Source: Pseudomonadales bacterium (GTDB lineage: Bacteria; Pseudomonadota; Gammaproteobacteria; Pseudomonadales; Azotimanducaceae). From it: 64,000 nt of DNA. The position numbers and the translations under genes are program-made. This document shows, in pieces, positions 37,631 through 46,177 of this stretch. The DNA is taken from the NCBI GenBank assembly GCA_012103505.1, contig WLWP01000001.1:2418001-2482000 (forward strand), in the 5' to 3' direction. The notes below the pieces were generated by a model, which saw nothing but the letters and a program-made list of their open reading frames with translations, did not search any database and was not told the DNA's origin. The number at the start of each line of letters is the position of its first letter. Positions within the stretch are counted from its first letter, which is position 1.

Positions 37631-38338
37631 ATGGGATTCAGCCAAGGGCTAAAGTGTTTTGGCGAAGGTGTACAACTCGCGCTGAGCCCATCACTGCGCA
37701 AGTTTATCCTAGTTCCCGCCTTGGTTAGTCTCATCATCGTGGTCATTGGTCTGGCGTTCGCTTTCACATTTGTTACTGACCTATCGGCTTACCTGGCTGG
37801 TTTAGGTGTCTGGCCCGGTGTGCTCGATTGGGTTTTGGAGCCACTGCTTTACATTTTTGGGGTGCTCGTAGGCGCATGGCTCTTTGGTTTCTTGGCCGTT
37901 GTCGTCGGCTCGCCTTTCCATAGTGCCCTCAACGCCGAAATTCACCCCACCGACAATCAATCTCCAAAAAAGTGGTATGAGCAGATAGCGCCGACGCTAT
38001 TGCGCGAGCTCAGCAAAGCCAAGTACACGCTGCCACGGCTGGCTGGCTTGTTATTAATCGGGTTCGTGCCGATCGTGAATTTGATAACTCCCTTTCTCTG
38101 GCTAGGATACGGTGGTTGGCTAATGGCGGTACAGTTCTGCGACTTTAGTTTTGAAAATCGAGACAAGCCTTTTGAGCACACCCTGGAGAAGCTGAGATCT
38201 TATCGCTCGACGTGTGTCGGCTTCGGCGCTCTCGCAACGCTGGGTATGGCATTACCTTTACTGAATTTCATAGTGGTACCCATCGCTGTGACAGGCGGTG
38301 CACTGCTCATGAAAAAAATCGAGCAGTTAGATGCATAG
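37631..38338 (+). CDS. CysZ/EI24-family membrane protein
   Basis: 235 residues from ATG 37631, two bases after the aminotransferase stop. It has the EI24 layout: two N-terminal helices (about 25-50 and 65-95), a loop ending SPFHSALNAEI, further helices (about 135-165), and a final pair. The DFSFENRDKPFEHTLEKLRSYR block is the CysZ signature. CysZ proteins admit sulfate for cysteine synthesis; no cys genes are nearby. Confidence 0.85.
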   Translation: MGFSQGLKCFGEGVQLALSPSLRKFILVPALVSLIIVVIGLAFAFTFVTDLSAYLAGLGVWPGVLDWVLEPLLYIFGVLVGAWLFGFLAVVVGSPFHSALNAEIHPTDNQSPKKWYEQIAPTLLRELSKAKYTLPRLAGLLLIGFVPIVNLITPFLWLGYGGWLMAVQFCDFSFENRDKPFEHTLEKLRSYRSTCVGFGALATLGMALPLLNFIVVPIAVTGGALLMKKIEQLDA

Positions 38339-38364
38339 TCGAACCGGCATCGGCATGGTCAATT

Positions 38365-38754
38365 ATGCCGAGTGATGCGGACAAACCAGATCACGATTCA
38401 GCCATTAACTTGGCCGACAAACTCTCGTTATTTACTGACCATTGGTCACCCAAAGTGATCGCTGAGCTAAACGACTATCAGATCAAATTGGTAAAACTCG
38501 CCGGAGAATTCGTCTGGCACAAACATGACCACACGGATGAAATGTTTCTGTGTCTCGAGGGGCAAATGAAAATTGAATTTCGTGCAGGAACCGTCGAACT
38601 TTCACCGGGTGATCTGTACGTCGTCCCGAAGGGCATCGAGCACAAACCGGCAGCGGCACGGGAATGCCATGTAATGATCATCGAGCCCACAGGGGTTGTT
38701 AACACCGGCGAGAGAGTGGGGACCCTCACGGCACCCAACGATAAATGGGTATAG
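38365..38754 (+). CDS. Cupin domain protein
   Basis: 129 residues from ATG 38365. The two cupin motifs are visible: WHKHDHTDEMFLCLEG with three His/Glu metal ligands, and PGDLYVVPKGIEHKP with the fourth. A small metal-binding cupin of unknown reaction. The frame is open upstream into cysZ-like sequence, which is only overlap. Confidence 0.9.
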   Translation: MPSDADKPDHDSAINLADKLSLFTDHWSPKVIAELNDYQIKLVKLAGEFVWHKHDHTDEMFLCLEGQMKIEFRAGTVELSPGDLYVVPKGIEHKPAAARECHVMIIEPTGVVNTGERVGTLTAPNDKWV

Positions 38755-38784
38755 GCAACTCATGCCAGCGTAGATTCTTCTAGC

Positions 38785-39392
38785 ATGCTCGACGCCACGT
38801 TCTACAAAGAGTATGCAAGCGCCGCCGCTCTGATTATGACGATCGCGCTCTTTGTGCCTTACATCAGATCAATAAAGCGCGGCACGATAGTTCCTCATGT
38901 CTTTTCGTGGCTAATTTGGGCTTTCGGGACGTTCGTCGTCTTCTTGGCACAGTTAGCCGGTGGCGCTGGATTAGGAGCATGGCCCATTGGCTTTTCTGCG
39001 TGTATCACCGGCTACATTGCCTTTCTGTCCTACCAACAAACTCAATCCGCGCACATTGCGAGACGGATTGGTATCTGCTCGCGCTGGCTGGGCTCGCACT
39101 ACCTGCTTGGATGCTCACGGCAGATCCGCTTTGGGCGGTGGTTTTGCTGACGATCGCTGACCTCATTGGTTTTGGTCCAACCATCCGCAAAGGATACAAC
39201 CTCCCTTACGAGGAACATGCCGGTTTCTTCGCACTAGGAAGTGTGCGTAACGCATTGGTCATTCTTGCCTTGGAACACTATTCATGGACCACGGCGCTAT
39301 TTCCCGGTGCTGTAGGCATCGCCTGCCTTTTGATGGCAGGCTTCCTAATTGTCAGGCGTCAAACCATCGATCCCAGCGAAAGCCCGCAATAA
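38785..39392 (+). pseudogene. Conserved membrane protein, frameshifted
   Basis: The first frame gives three helices (ALIMTIALFVPYIRSIKRG, HVFSWLIWAFGTFVVFLAQLAGG, GFSACITGYIAFLSYQQ). It loses sense after QSAHIA at about 39058. The next frame continues with TDWYLLALAGLALPAWMLTADPLWAVVLLTIADLIGFGPTIRKGY through to 39392. One missing base, possibly GG reduced to G, restores a 202-residue, six- to seven-helix protein. It resembles a family of small uncharacterised membrane proteins; no function is known to me. Confidence 0.75.
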
Positions 39393-39422
39393 CAGCGCAC
39401 ACAACTGAAAGGAGAACACTCA

Positions 39423-39860
39423 ATGCCAATGCTAAAATCGATCGCACCGCAAATTCTGATCGACGACCTGGATCGAAGTATCAGCTATTACACATCGAAA
39501 CTTGGGTTTGAGCAGCGAATAAGCTACGGGGACAGCTATGCAAGTGTTGCTCGAGACAATGCTGAGATCCACCTAAAGGTCGCCCCTAAACTCCCCGCGG
39601 AGCGGGAATTGCGCCGCTCTGGGGGACACATCGACGCCTACATTTGGGTGCAGGATTTTGAGGCGTTGTTCGAAACATTTAAGACTAACGGTGCCTCGAT
39701 TCTCTATCCACCGAAGACTCAACCTTTTGGCCGGTTAAACCTTGGGGGGGTCACTGACTTTTACGTCCAAGACCCCGATAGCTACATTCTTTGTTTTGGG
39801 CAGGACTGGCTTTGTTTTGGGCAGGACTGGCTTTGTTTTGGGCAGGACTGGCCAGGATAG
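39423..39860 (+). CDS. Glyoxalase/bleomycin resistance (VOC) protein with repeat-extended C-terminus
   Basis: A 145-residue VOC protein. IAPQILIDDLDRSISYYTSKLGFEQ opens the first beta-alpha-beta-beta-beta module, and GVTDFYVQDPDSYILCFGQ closes the second. A normal member would stop near here, but the C-terminus reads LCFGQDW three times and ends in PG. This tail is encoded by a tandem repeat that begins in the gene's own last codons. AAGGAG precedes the ATG. Substrate unknown. Confidence 0.88.
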   Translation: MPMLKSIAPQILIDDLDRSISYYTSKLGFEQRISYGDSYASVARDNAEIHLKVAPKLPAERELRRSGGHIDAYIWVQDFEALFETFKTNGASILYPPKTQPFGRLNLGGVTDFYVQDPDSYILCFGQDWLCFGQDWLCFGQDWPG

Positions 39861-39922
39861 GCTTTGTTTTGGGCAGGACTGGCCAGGATAGGCTTTGTTT
39901 TGGACAGGACTGACCAGGATAG
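39789..39922. repeat. Tandem repeat (two 21-bp and three 31-bp units) across the VOC gene stop
   Basis: Two identical 21-bp units begin CTTTGTTTTGGGCAGG (39789 and 39810). They are followed by two identical 31-bp units that add CCAGGATAGG (39831 and 39862), and a diverged 31-bp copy (39893-39922). The VOC stop codon lies in the first 31-bp unit. The 21-bp length keeps frame, the 31-bp length does not. Confidence 0.95.
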
Positions 39923-39980
39923 CAACTTTGCGCGCGAACGAAGTGCTAAGATAATGTTCTATCCGATAGAGTTGAACCAA

Positions 39981-41912
39981 ATGTCGCAAATAATTCGCGC
40001 AGCTTGCCTAAGCGTTCTCATGTTATCCACAGTGTCTGCGTTCGCTACACGCGTCGACAATTTTGTGCTCCTTGATCAGAAAGGGGATGCTCATGAGCTC
40101 TACTATCATCAAGCAGCACCATCCGTAACCATCATGGTCCAAGCGACCCAATGCGCTGACAGTGCTGCCGATATCGCGCTTTTTCAACAATTAGCTGCGA
40201 GCAAAAAGGCATCAGGGCATCAGTTTTACCTCCTAAACCCAAGCCTCCAAGACGATCGAGTTGAGCTCGCTGCGTGGGCAGAGACAAATGAGATATCAAC
40301 ACCTATTTTGGACGACGAAACACAACTTATCAGTGAGTCTTTGAACGCTCGTAAAGCTGGTGAAGTCATTGTTCTCGACCCGCAAACTTGGAAGGTCACT
40401 TATCGTGGTGGCATCGCCCAAGCAAACGATGCGGTTGACGCGGTCGGTACAAAGAACGAAATCGCGAGCGCTGAATACGCCGGGTGTCCCATCGCTTTCC
40501 CGCAAGCGGCCAAAGAACAACATGCTCAGATTAGCTACGGCCAAGATGTCGCGCCAATCCTCCAAGACAAGTGCGTGGTATGCCACACAGAAGGAGGCCT
40601 CGGTCCCTGGGCGATGAGCGACTACAACATGGTACTGGGATTTTCCCCAATGATTCGGGAAGTGCTAAGGACAAAGCGAATGCCACCGTGGCATGCCGAC
40701 CCACACATCGGCGTCTGGAAGAATGATATCGGGCTCACCGCGGCCGAAGCTCAAACCATCGTACACTGGATCGAAAACGGTGCACCGCGCGGTGCAGGCT
40801 CTGACCCATTGGCAGAAACCAAGTTTGCACAGGTCGATTGGCCATTGGGTGAGCCAGATCTTATCTTGGACATACCTGAATACACTGTGCCTGCGAGCGG
40901 CGTGGTCGATTATCAGTTCCCAACTGTCGCGAACCCTCTCGATACTGGCGTGTGGATTAAGGCTGCCTCGGTGAAGCCAGGTGATCGTGAAGTCGTGCAC
41001 CATATCCTTGCCGGTACCATCGATGCAGACACGACAGATGAGCAACGCGATCGTCTCGAGTTTGATAACTACCTGATCGGCTACGCTCCGGGTAACGAAT
41101 CGCATACTTTCCCGTTGGATACCGGCGTTTACGTTGCCCCCGGTGGTGAGTTTTTGTTTCAACTTCACTACACACCCGTTGGTCGCGAAGCCCTTGACCA
41201 ATCCAAAATTGGCCTCTACTTTCATCGTGAAAAGCCTAAAAATTTCTATCGTCAGGATGTTGTCGTCGATCCGACGATCTCAATCCCGCCCAACGAGGCT
41301 CGGCACAAGCAGGTCGCCTACTACGAGTTCGACAAACCGGCTTTACTGCATGACCTTGTGCCCCACGCTCACTATCGAGGCGTTGCTAGCAAGTTTGAGT
41401 TAGAACTCGCCGACGGAACACGGGAAACCGTCCTCAGCGTGCCGAACTACGATTTCAATTGGCAGCGCACCTACGAATTCGTTGAACCAAAGCAAATCGC
41501 AGCCGGTGCGCGTCTGATCCACACGACCTGGTATGACAATTCTGCTGCAAACAGCCGCAATCCAGACCCAGAACGAGAAGTCCCGTGGGGACTACAGTCC
41601 TGGGATGAGATGCTCTACGGCGCATTTAGTTATACCTATGTGGATGAAACCACCGAAGCACCCATTCATGACGATGCATTCGCAAACAGTAGTAAATTTG
41701 TTGGTTTCCTAGACAAAGATCTGGACGGCAAGGTTTCTTGGCGCGAATTACCTAAGCAATTCAAAAAGCGTCTAGTCCAAGGCTTTAGTGCCGTCGATAA
41801 GGACGGGGACGGCGGACTCAATATTGCCGAGATGCAGGTGTTGACGCAGCGAATGCGCGAGGGTCGAGAACGTGAGCAAGCAGAGAAAGAACCTGCCACT
41901 GGTGCCAGGTAA
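39981..41912 (+). CDS. Exported redoxin-like/cytochrome c/copper monooxygenase-like protein with EF hands
   Basis: A 643-residue multidomain protein. A signal peptide (about 1-22, ending SAFA) is followed by a thioredoxin-like domain (about 25-165), a cytochrome c segment with heme motif CVVCH (198-202) and a distal-Met candidate in RMPPWH. Next is a peptidylglycine monooxygenase-like region with His340-His341 (VVHHILAG), QLHYTP and His462-x-His464 (PHAHYRG) as copper ligands. The C-terminus has two EF hands, DKDLDGKVSWRE (from 578) and DKDGDGGLNIAE (from 606). An oxidative periplasmic enzyme is likely, but the substrate is unknown. ATG 39981 starts the signal peptide. Confidence 0.87.
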   Translation: MSQIIRAACLSVLMLSTVSAFATRVDNFVLLDQKGDAHELYYHQAAPSVTIMVQATQCADSAADIALFQQLAASKKASGHQFYLLNPSLQDDRVELAAWAETNEISTPILDDETQLISESLNARKAGEVIVLDPQTWKVTYRGGIAQANDAVDAVGTKNEIASAEYAGCPIAFPQAAKEQHAQISYGQDVAPILQDKCVVCHTEGGLGPWAMSDYNMVLGFSPMIREVLRTKRMPPWHADPHIGVWKNDIGLTAAEAQTIVHWIENGAPRGAGSDPLAETKFAQVDWPLGEPDLILDIPEYTVPASGVVDYQFPTVANPLDTGVWIKAASVKPGDREVVHHILAGTIDADTTDEQRDRLEFDNYLIGYAPGNESHTFPLDTGVYVAPGGEFLFQLHYTPVGREALDQSKIGLYFHREKPKNFYRQDVVVDPTISIPPNEARHKQVAYYEFDKPALLHDLVPHAHYRGVASKFELELADGTRETVLSVPNYDFNWQRTYEFVEPKQIAAGARLIHTTWYDNSAANSRNPDPEREVPWGLQSWDEMLYGAFSYTYVDETTEAPIHDDAFANSSKFVGFLDKDLDGKVSWRELPKQFKKRLVQGFSAVDKDGDGGLNIAEMQVLTQRMREGREREQAEKEPATGAR

Positions 41913-41937
41913 GTGAATAGATAGCAGGCAGGTAGTA

Positions 41938-43152
41938 ATGACTCAATCTCGAGAGTTTGATGTTGTCATCTGGGGCGCCACCGGTTTTACCGGCGGCTAT
42001 GTTGTGGACTACATGGCGAATGCTTATTCAGGAAGCAACCTGAAGTGGGCCATAGCTGGGCGCAACTTGGAGAAGCTTGAGGCGCTCGTTGGAGAAAAGA
42101 GCATCGATGGCATAAACGTCTTCCAGGCAGACGCTATGGACCTCGATTCGATGCGCGAACTCGTCCAGAAGACGCGAGTCGTCCTCACCACTGTTGGCCC
42201 TTATGCCCGTTATGGCAGCGAACTGGTTGCCGCGTGCGCTGAGCACGGCACCCACTATTGCGACCTGACCGGGGAAACCCATTGGATGCGTGAAATGATT
42301 GAAGCGCACCAACAAACTGCTGAACGCAGTGGTGCAATTATCGTCCCGACCTGTGGCTTCGACAGCATCCCATCAGATTTAGGTACCTACTTCCTTCAAC
42401 GGGAAATGGTTGCTAAGACCGGACAGGCTTCTCAACACATCAAATACCGAACGCGTTCCTTCAAGGGAGGCTTTAGCGGCGGCACGCTCGATTCCATGAT
42501 GGCTATGATGGAGAAGGCCGAAACTCATCCCGAGCTTCTCGATGCTGTGGCAGATCCTTATGTGCTTAACTTTAAGGAGCGCGGTTTAGACGGGCCAGAT
42601 TCAAATCACGCCCACTACGATGCAGATTTTGATGGCTGGGTGGCGCCTTTTGTAATGGCGGCAATCAATACCCGTGTCGTCCGCCGCTCCAACGAACTCT
42701 TAGGCTTTATGTACGGCCACGACTTCCGCTATGACGAAGGCATGTTTATGGGCCAAGGCCCCAAGGGCGCCATCTCCGCCAACGCCGCAGGTATGGGTAT
42801 AGCTGCCATGAATCGCCTGCCGCGTTTTAGGCCCGTCCGAGAACTCATGCAAAGATTCCTACCCAAGCCAGGTGAAGGACCAACGCCAGAGCAAGTCGAG
42901 AACGGCCACTTCGAAATCGAGCTAATGGCCAAAGGTCCAACACCTGCGGATGACTTACGAGTCGACGTGAAAGGGCAGCAAGACCCCGGCTACGGCGCCA
43001 CAGCCAAGATGTTAGCGGAGAGTGCCGTTTGTCTTGCGCAAGATGAGCTTGATGTTGGAGGAGGTTTTTGGACGCCCGCAAGTGCAATGGGAGATCAGTT
43101 GCTGAAGCGCCTCCCTGACAATGCGCAGGTCACGTTTGAGCTACACGCTTAA
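41938..43152 (+). CDS. Saccharopine dehydrogenase-like reductase (trans-acting enoyl reductase type)
   Basis: A 404-residue protein. The Rossmann motif is WGATGFTGGYVVDYM (11-25), followed by AGRN and LTTVGPYARYG, and by THYCDLTGETHW, blocks shared by saccharopine-dehydrogenase-like trans-acting enoyl reductases. It probably reduces a lipid or polyketide-like substrate with NADPH. It converges on, and overlaps by 23 bp, the MFS gene. Confidence 0.87.
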   Translation: MTQSREFDVVIWGATGFTGGYVVDYMANAYSGSNLKWAIAGRNLEKLEALVGEKSIDGINVFQADAMDLDSMRELVQKTRVVLTTVGPYARYGSELVAACAEHGTHYCDLTGETHWMREMIEAHQQTAERSGAIIVPTCGFDSIPSDLGTYFLQREMVAKTGQASQHIKYRTRSFKGGFSGGTLDSMMAMMEKAETHPELLDAVADPYVLNFKERGLDGPDSNHAHYDADFDGWVAPFVMAAINTRVVRRSNELLGFMYGHDFRYDEGMFMGQGPKGAISANAAGMGIAAMNRLPRFRPVRELMQRFLPKPGEGPTPEQVENGHFEIELMAKGPTPADDLRVDVKGQQDPGYGATAKMLAESAVCLAQDELDVGGGFWTPASAMGDQLLKRLPDNAQVTFELHA

Positions 43153-44341
43153 GATAAATACTCCCAACGCATAGCATTAGTGCTACGCCACTCAGACCAT
43201 ATAGCGCAGCACTAAAATCGCCGGTCGCGTCATACAGCGCACCGATCCCGAGTGGACCCAACACACCACCTATTTCGGCAGCGGCAAAAAACATACCGCT
43301 CGCGATCCCTGCATACCGGTCCCCGATGCCAGGTAGTTCTACCAAGGCAAGGATCAGTACAGTCATGAGACTTGAGCGCGCCACGCCCTGGACAATGAGC
43401 CCTACTGTCAGCGGTAGTTGTTCGCCAAAATGCAGAAGTACACTCGAGACAACTGCGAGCAAACACAAGACAAGTAGTATCGGAAAACGTCTTTCTGGGG
43501 TGGCAAGCCGAGGGATAATAAGCGAACCAACAATTCCGACTAGTGTAGGTAGTGTTGCCCAATACCCGGCCACATCCGCCGGCATGCCATGGCCACGGAG
43601 CAGCTCTACCAGCCAGTTGTTAAGTCCATGGTTAAAGAGAAACACTCCCACACTCATCATCAATACCACCTGAACTGGTCGCGCTCGAATGAGCTCCCGC
43701 ATCACCTCAAACTGAGGTCGGCTAGACCCATCGGTTGGTGTTTCTCGCAAGAACAACTGGGCTAAGACGAACCATAGAACCCCGACCACCCCTGCGCTTG
43801 CGCCCCAGATAAACATGACGGAACGCCAGTTACCGCCAAAGCTCGGCAGCAGCCAAGAATTTGTTAAAGCGAGCGCGATCACCCCACCCACCGCAGGACC
43901 TGTCATGTAGATACCCATCGCGAGCCCGCGTCGGCTACCTGCAAAAAGTTCTGAAACTAATTTTGGCGCGCCTGCAGAAATGATCGGGCCACCCAAACCA
44001 AAAATCATGACGGCGAGCAGAAAACTCCAATAGTCCACAGCAAGGGCTCGCCCAATAGCAGAAGCAGCTATCAACAACACCCCGATCAGAAGGGCGTAGC
44101 GCACACCAATTCGATCCAACAACATGCCGCTCGGGACCGCCGAAAAGATGTAGACGAGCTGCCAGGCACCCATCAGGCTACCCATCGCGGCGTGGGTCAT
44201 GCCAAGGTCAGCCTCAATCGGCCCAACCAATGGGGCCAGGCTCGCGGTCACCAAGCCAAAACTCGCATAGACAAACCAAAGCCCGCCGAGAAGCACCCAC
44301 CGGCTCAGTTGACCTGACTCAGACTTAGGAATAACTTTCAC
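43130..44341 (-). CDS. MFS transporter
   Basis: About 403 residues and 12 helices. The loop between helices 2 and 3 reads GMLLDRIGVRYALLIG, a variant of the MFS signature. The similarity is to cyanate/nitrate-type and oxalate/formate-type carriers; no substrate can be fixed. The start is uncertain: GTG 44341 begins shortly before the first helix, and ATG 44368 is an alternative that would overlap the ATG of the divergent PhyH gene. No clear ribosome site serves either. Confidence 0.87.
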   Translation of the reverse strand: MKVIPKSESGQLSRWVLLGGLWFVYASFGLVTASLAPLVGPIEADLGMTHAAMGSLMGAWQLVYIFSAVPSGMLLDRIGVRYALLIGVLLIAASAIGRALAVDYWSFLLAVMIFGLGGPIISAGAPKLVSELFAGSRRGLAMGIYMTGPAVGGVIALALTNSWLLPSFGGNWRSVMFIWGASAGVVGVLWFVLAQLFLRETPTDGSSRPQFEVMRELIRARPVQVVLMMSVGVFLFNHGLNNWLVELLRGHGMPADVAGYWATLPTLVGIVGSLIIPRLATPERRFPILLVLCLLAVVSSVLLHFGEQLPLTVGLIVQGVARSSLMTVLILALVELPGIGDRYAGIASGMFFAAAEIGGVLGPLGIGALYDATGDFSAALYGLSGVALMLCVGSIYLKRVAQT

Positions 44342-44366
44342 TCCAGAACAATTGAGAACACCCTCC

Positions 44367-45236
44367 ATGGCACTACAAACTTTCGATCCGGATACACCCA
44401 AAGAAACCCTGTCTCAGGCTTTGAACGAGCACGGAGCTGCGATCATACGCGACGTCATCGATGCGGACATGATCAGCCGCATGACCAACGAAGTTATGCC
44501 TTTTATAGAGACCACGCCCATGGGTGCGGATGAGTTTACCGGGCGGCAAACCCAGCGCACAGGCGCTCTAGTCGCACGGACACCCACCTGTCGTGAATTG
44601 GTGATGAACGATCTCATCTTAGGTGCTGCGAATGTCTTCCTGGGTCCATACACTGAGAAAATCATCTTACACCTGACCCAAACGATCTATATCCATCCGG
44701 GCAACCGTGCCCAAACCTTGCATCGTGATCGGTTAGCTTGGGGGACACACATCCCGCAGAGCATTGAACCCCAGTTCAATACGATCTGGGCGTTGACTGA
44801 CTTCACTGCAGAAAATGGCGCTACTCGCTGCATTCCTGGGTCCAACAAATGGGATTGGGACAAGCGAGGCGACCCTGAAGAGATCGTCCAAGCCGAAATG
44901 AGCGCCGGTTCGGTGTTTTTGTACAGCGGTAGCGTGCTTCACAGTGGCGGTGAGAACCGTAGCGACCAATCGCGCCTTGGGCTCAACATCACCTATACGC
45001 TTGGTTGGCTGCGTCAGGAGGAGAATCAGTATCTCTCCTGCCCTCCACATATCGCCAAGACTCTAGACCCGGAGCTACAAGATTTGCTTGGCTATACTCA
45101 GGGCAACTACGCACTGGGTTACTACTCCGACCCAGACAACAAGTTTGAAAAATACGATATCGTGCCACCGGAAATGGCTCTGGGTCGAAAGCCCAACTCA
45201 GCTTTCGAAGCCAGCGCGCTTAGTGCTGAAGACTAG
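44367..45236 (+). CDS. Phytanoyl-CoA dioxygenase (PhyH) family protein
   Basis: A 289-residue Fe(II)/2-oxoglutarate enzyme. Iron ligands are His and Asp in LHRDRLAW, the second His in VLHSGGENRS, and Arg of SDQSRLGLN for 2-oxoglutarate. Family members hydroxylate acyl-CoAs or small molecules. It is divergent from the MFS gene, with the two translation starts nearly touching. Confidence 0.88.
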   Translation: MALQTFDPDTPKETLSQALNEHGAAIIRDVIDADMISRMTNEVMPFIETTPMGADEFTGRQTQRTGALVARTPTCRELVMNDLILGAANVFLGPYTEKIILHLTQTIYIHPGNRAQTLHRDRLAWGTHIPQSIEPQFNTIWALTDFTAENGATRCIPGSNKWDWDKRGDPEEIVQAEMSAGSVFLYSGSVLHSGGENRSDQSRLGLNITYTLGWLRQEENQYLSCPPHIAKTLDPELQDLLGYTQGNYALGYYSDPDNKFEKYDIVPPEMALGRKPNSAFEASALSAED

Positions 45237-45269
45237 ACGAGCAACGAAAAGCTTAAGAGGAATCGCTGG

Positions 45270-45605
45270 TCACTCAGATTCGACAAAGTCTTTCAGGCGG
45301 GTAAGCGCGTCTTGCCATTGACCAGCAACGTGCTGCAGGTAGTTCTGCGCTGTTTGTAGCTGCGCAAGATCGCCCTGGTAGCGGCGCTCCCGCCCAACTT
45401 TAGCACCCATCACGAGACCCGCCTGTTCCAAGACGCGCAAATGCTTCGTGACCCCTTGATGACTCAAGTTCAAACCTTCACGAAGTTCAGCGATCGAATG
45501 ACTTTGGCCACCACTTAACCGCTCGATCAAGACCAATCGAGTCCGATCACCCAGTGCCGCGAAAACGGGCAGCAACCGCTCATGTGCGACCTCGTTATTG
45601 CGCAA
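45270..45605 (-). CDS. ArsR-family transcriptional regulator
   Basis: 111 residues of a winged helix: FAALGDRTRLVLIERLSGG, the recognition helix in NLSHQGVTKHLRVLEQAGLV and the wing KVGRERRYQGD. No metal-binding ELCVCDL motif is present, so this is the SRPBCC-linked kind of ArsR rather than a metal sensor. The TTG start overlaps the stop of the SRPBCC gene, so both are on one transcript, and the twin palindromes upstream are its likely operators. Confidence 0.9.
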   Translation of the reverse strand: MRNNEVAHERLLPVFAALGDRTRLVLIERLSGGQSHSIAELREGLNLSHQGVTKHLRVLEQAGLVMGAKVGRERRYQGDLAQLQTAQNYLQHVAGQWQDALTRLKDFVESE

Positions 45606-46083
45606 AATGAGCCTTCAGATTCTTGGCTTGGGCATCCCAGCCTTCGGTGTTCATGCGGAAATATTCGTCACGATCACCCTCAAGAAGATTCTCAAAACCA
45701 CTTTCACAGATGGTCACCTCACAACTCCCTGCACGCGCGACGATGGTAAATTCGACCAATGTATGCGGCACGTTCTCAATGTCCGTGGCCCCCTTCTCAT
45801 TACCAGCGCACCAAGCAAATGCAAAATAGTGCGGCTGATCCATTGCTTTCGGCAAGATCGCAAACACGGAATCTTCGTTGCCTTCAGAAGTACTGCGCGC
45901 CTGTGTCGTTTGACCGACAACAAACGGGTCAGCAATCACACAACGGAACCAGCTGCCGAACTGCTCGTGGTCGCTAATCGCAGACCACACGCGCTCAACA
46001 CTTGCGTCCACAGTGATCTGCCGCTCAATTTTCTGCGCGGCCGTATTTTCCGCTGCGTGCCCGCTTCCCTCTCGTCCAGACAT
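45595..46083 (-). CDS. SRPBCC (AHSA1/polyketide cyclase-like) protein
   Basis: A 162-residue START/Bet v1-like protein. KIERQITVDASVERVWSAISDHEQFGSWF is the N-terminal strand-helix of the AHSA1 group and the C-terminal helix is YFRMNTEGWDAQAKNLKAHF. It likely binds a hydrophobic ligand. GAGG precedes the ATG, and the ArsR gene follows with overlap, a very common bacterial pairing. Confidence 0.9.
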   Translation of the reverse strand: MSGREGSGHAAENTAAQKIERQITVDASVERVWSAISDHEQFGSWFRCVIADPFVVGQTTQARSTSEGNEDSVFAILPKAMDQPHYFAFAWCAGNEKGATDIENVPHTLVEFTIVARAGSCEVTICESGFENLLEGDRDEYFRMNTEGWDAQAKNLKAHFAQ

Positions 46084-46101
46084 AGTGCCACCTCATTTAA
46101 T

Positions 46102-46125
46102 ACATACAACCAATAGGTTGTATGT
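46102..46125. promoter_or_regulatory. Palindromic operator candidate 1 (ArsR/SRPBCC operon)
   Basis: A perfect 10-bp inverted repeat: ACATACAACC, spacer AATA, GGTTGTATGT. It lies 19-42 bp upstream of the SRPBCC start codon. A second site with the same core is 40 bp away. ArsR dimers bind such sites, so autorepression is the natural reading. Confidence 0.75.
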
Positions 46126-46142
46126 TACCGATCCCACCCATT

Positions 46143-46164
46143 AATACAACCATTTGGTTGTATT
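46143..46164. promoter_or_regulatory. Palindromic operator candidate 2 (ArsR/SRPBCC operon)
   Basis: A perfect 9-bp inverted repeat: AATACAACC, spacer ATTT, GGTTGTATT. It shares the ATACAACC-N4-GGTTGTAT core with site 1; the centres are 40 bp apart, close to four helical turns, so both would be on the same DNA face. Confidence 0.75.
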
Positions 46165-46177
46165 ATTTTCAAGCTGA

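Noticed and set aside
40300..40590. Antisense open frames within the redoxin-cytochrome c gene
   Set aside because: The plus strand has continuous domain matches, including CxxCH, through this stretch.
46102..46164. Palindromes considered as terminators
   Set aside because: They lie upstream of the start codon, have no T tract in the sense direction and share one core sequence, which fits operators.
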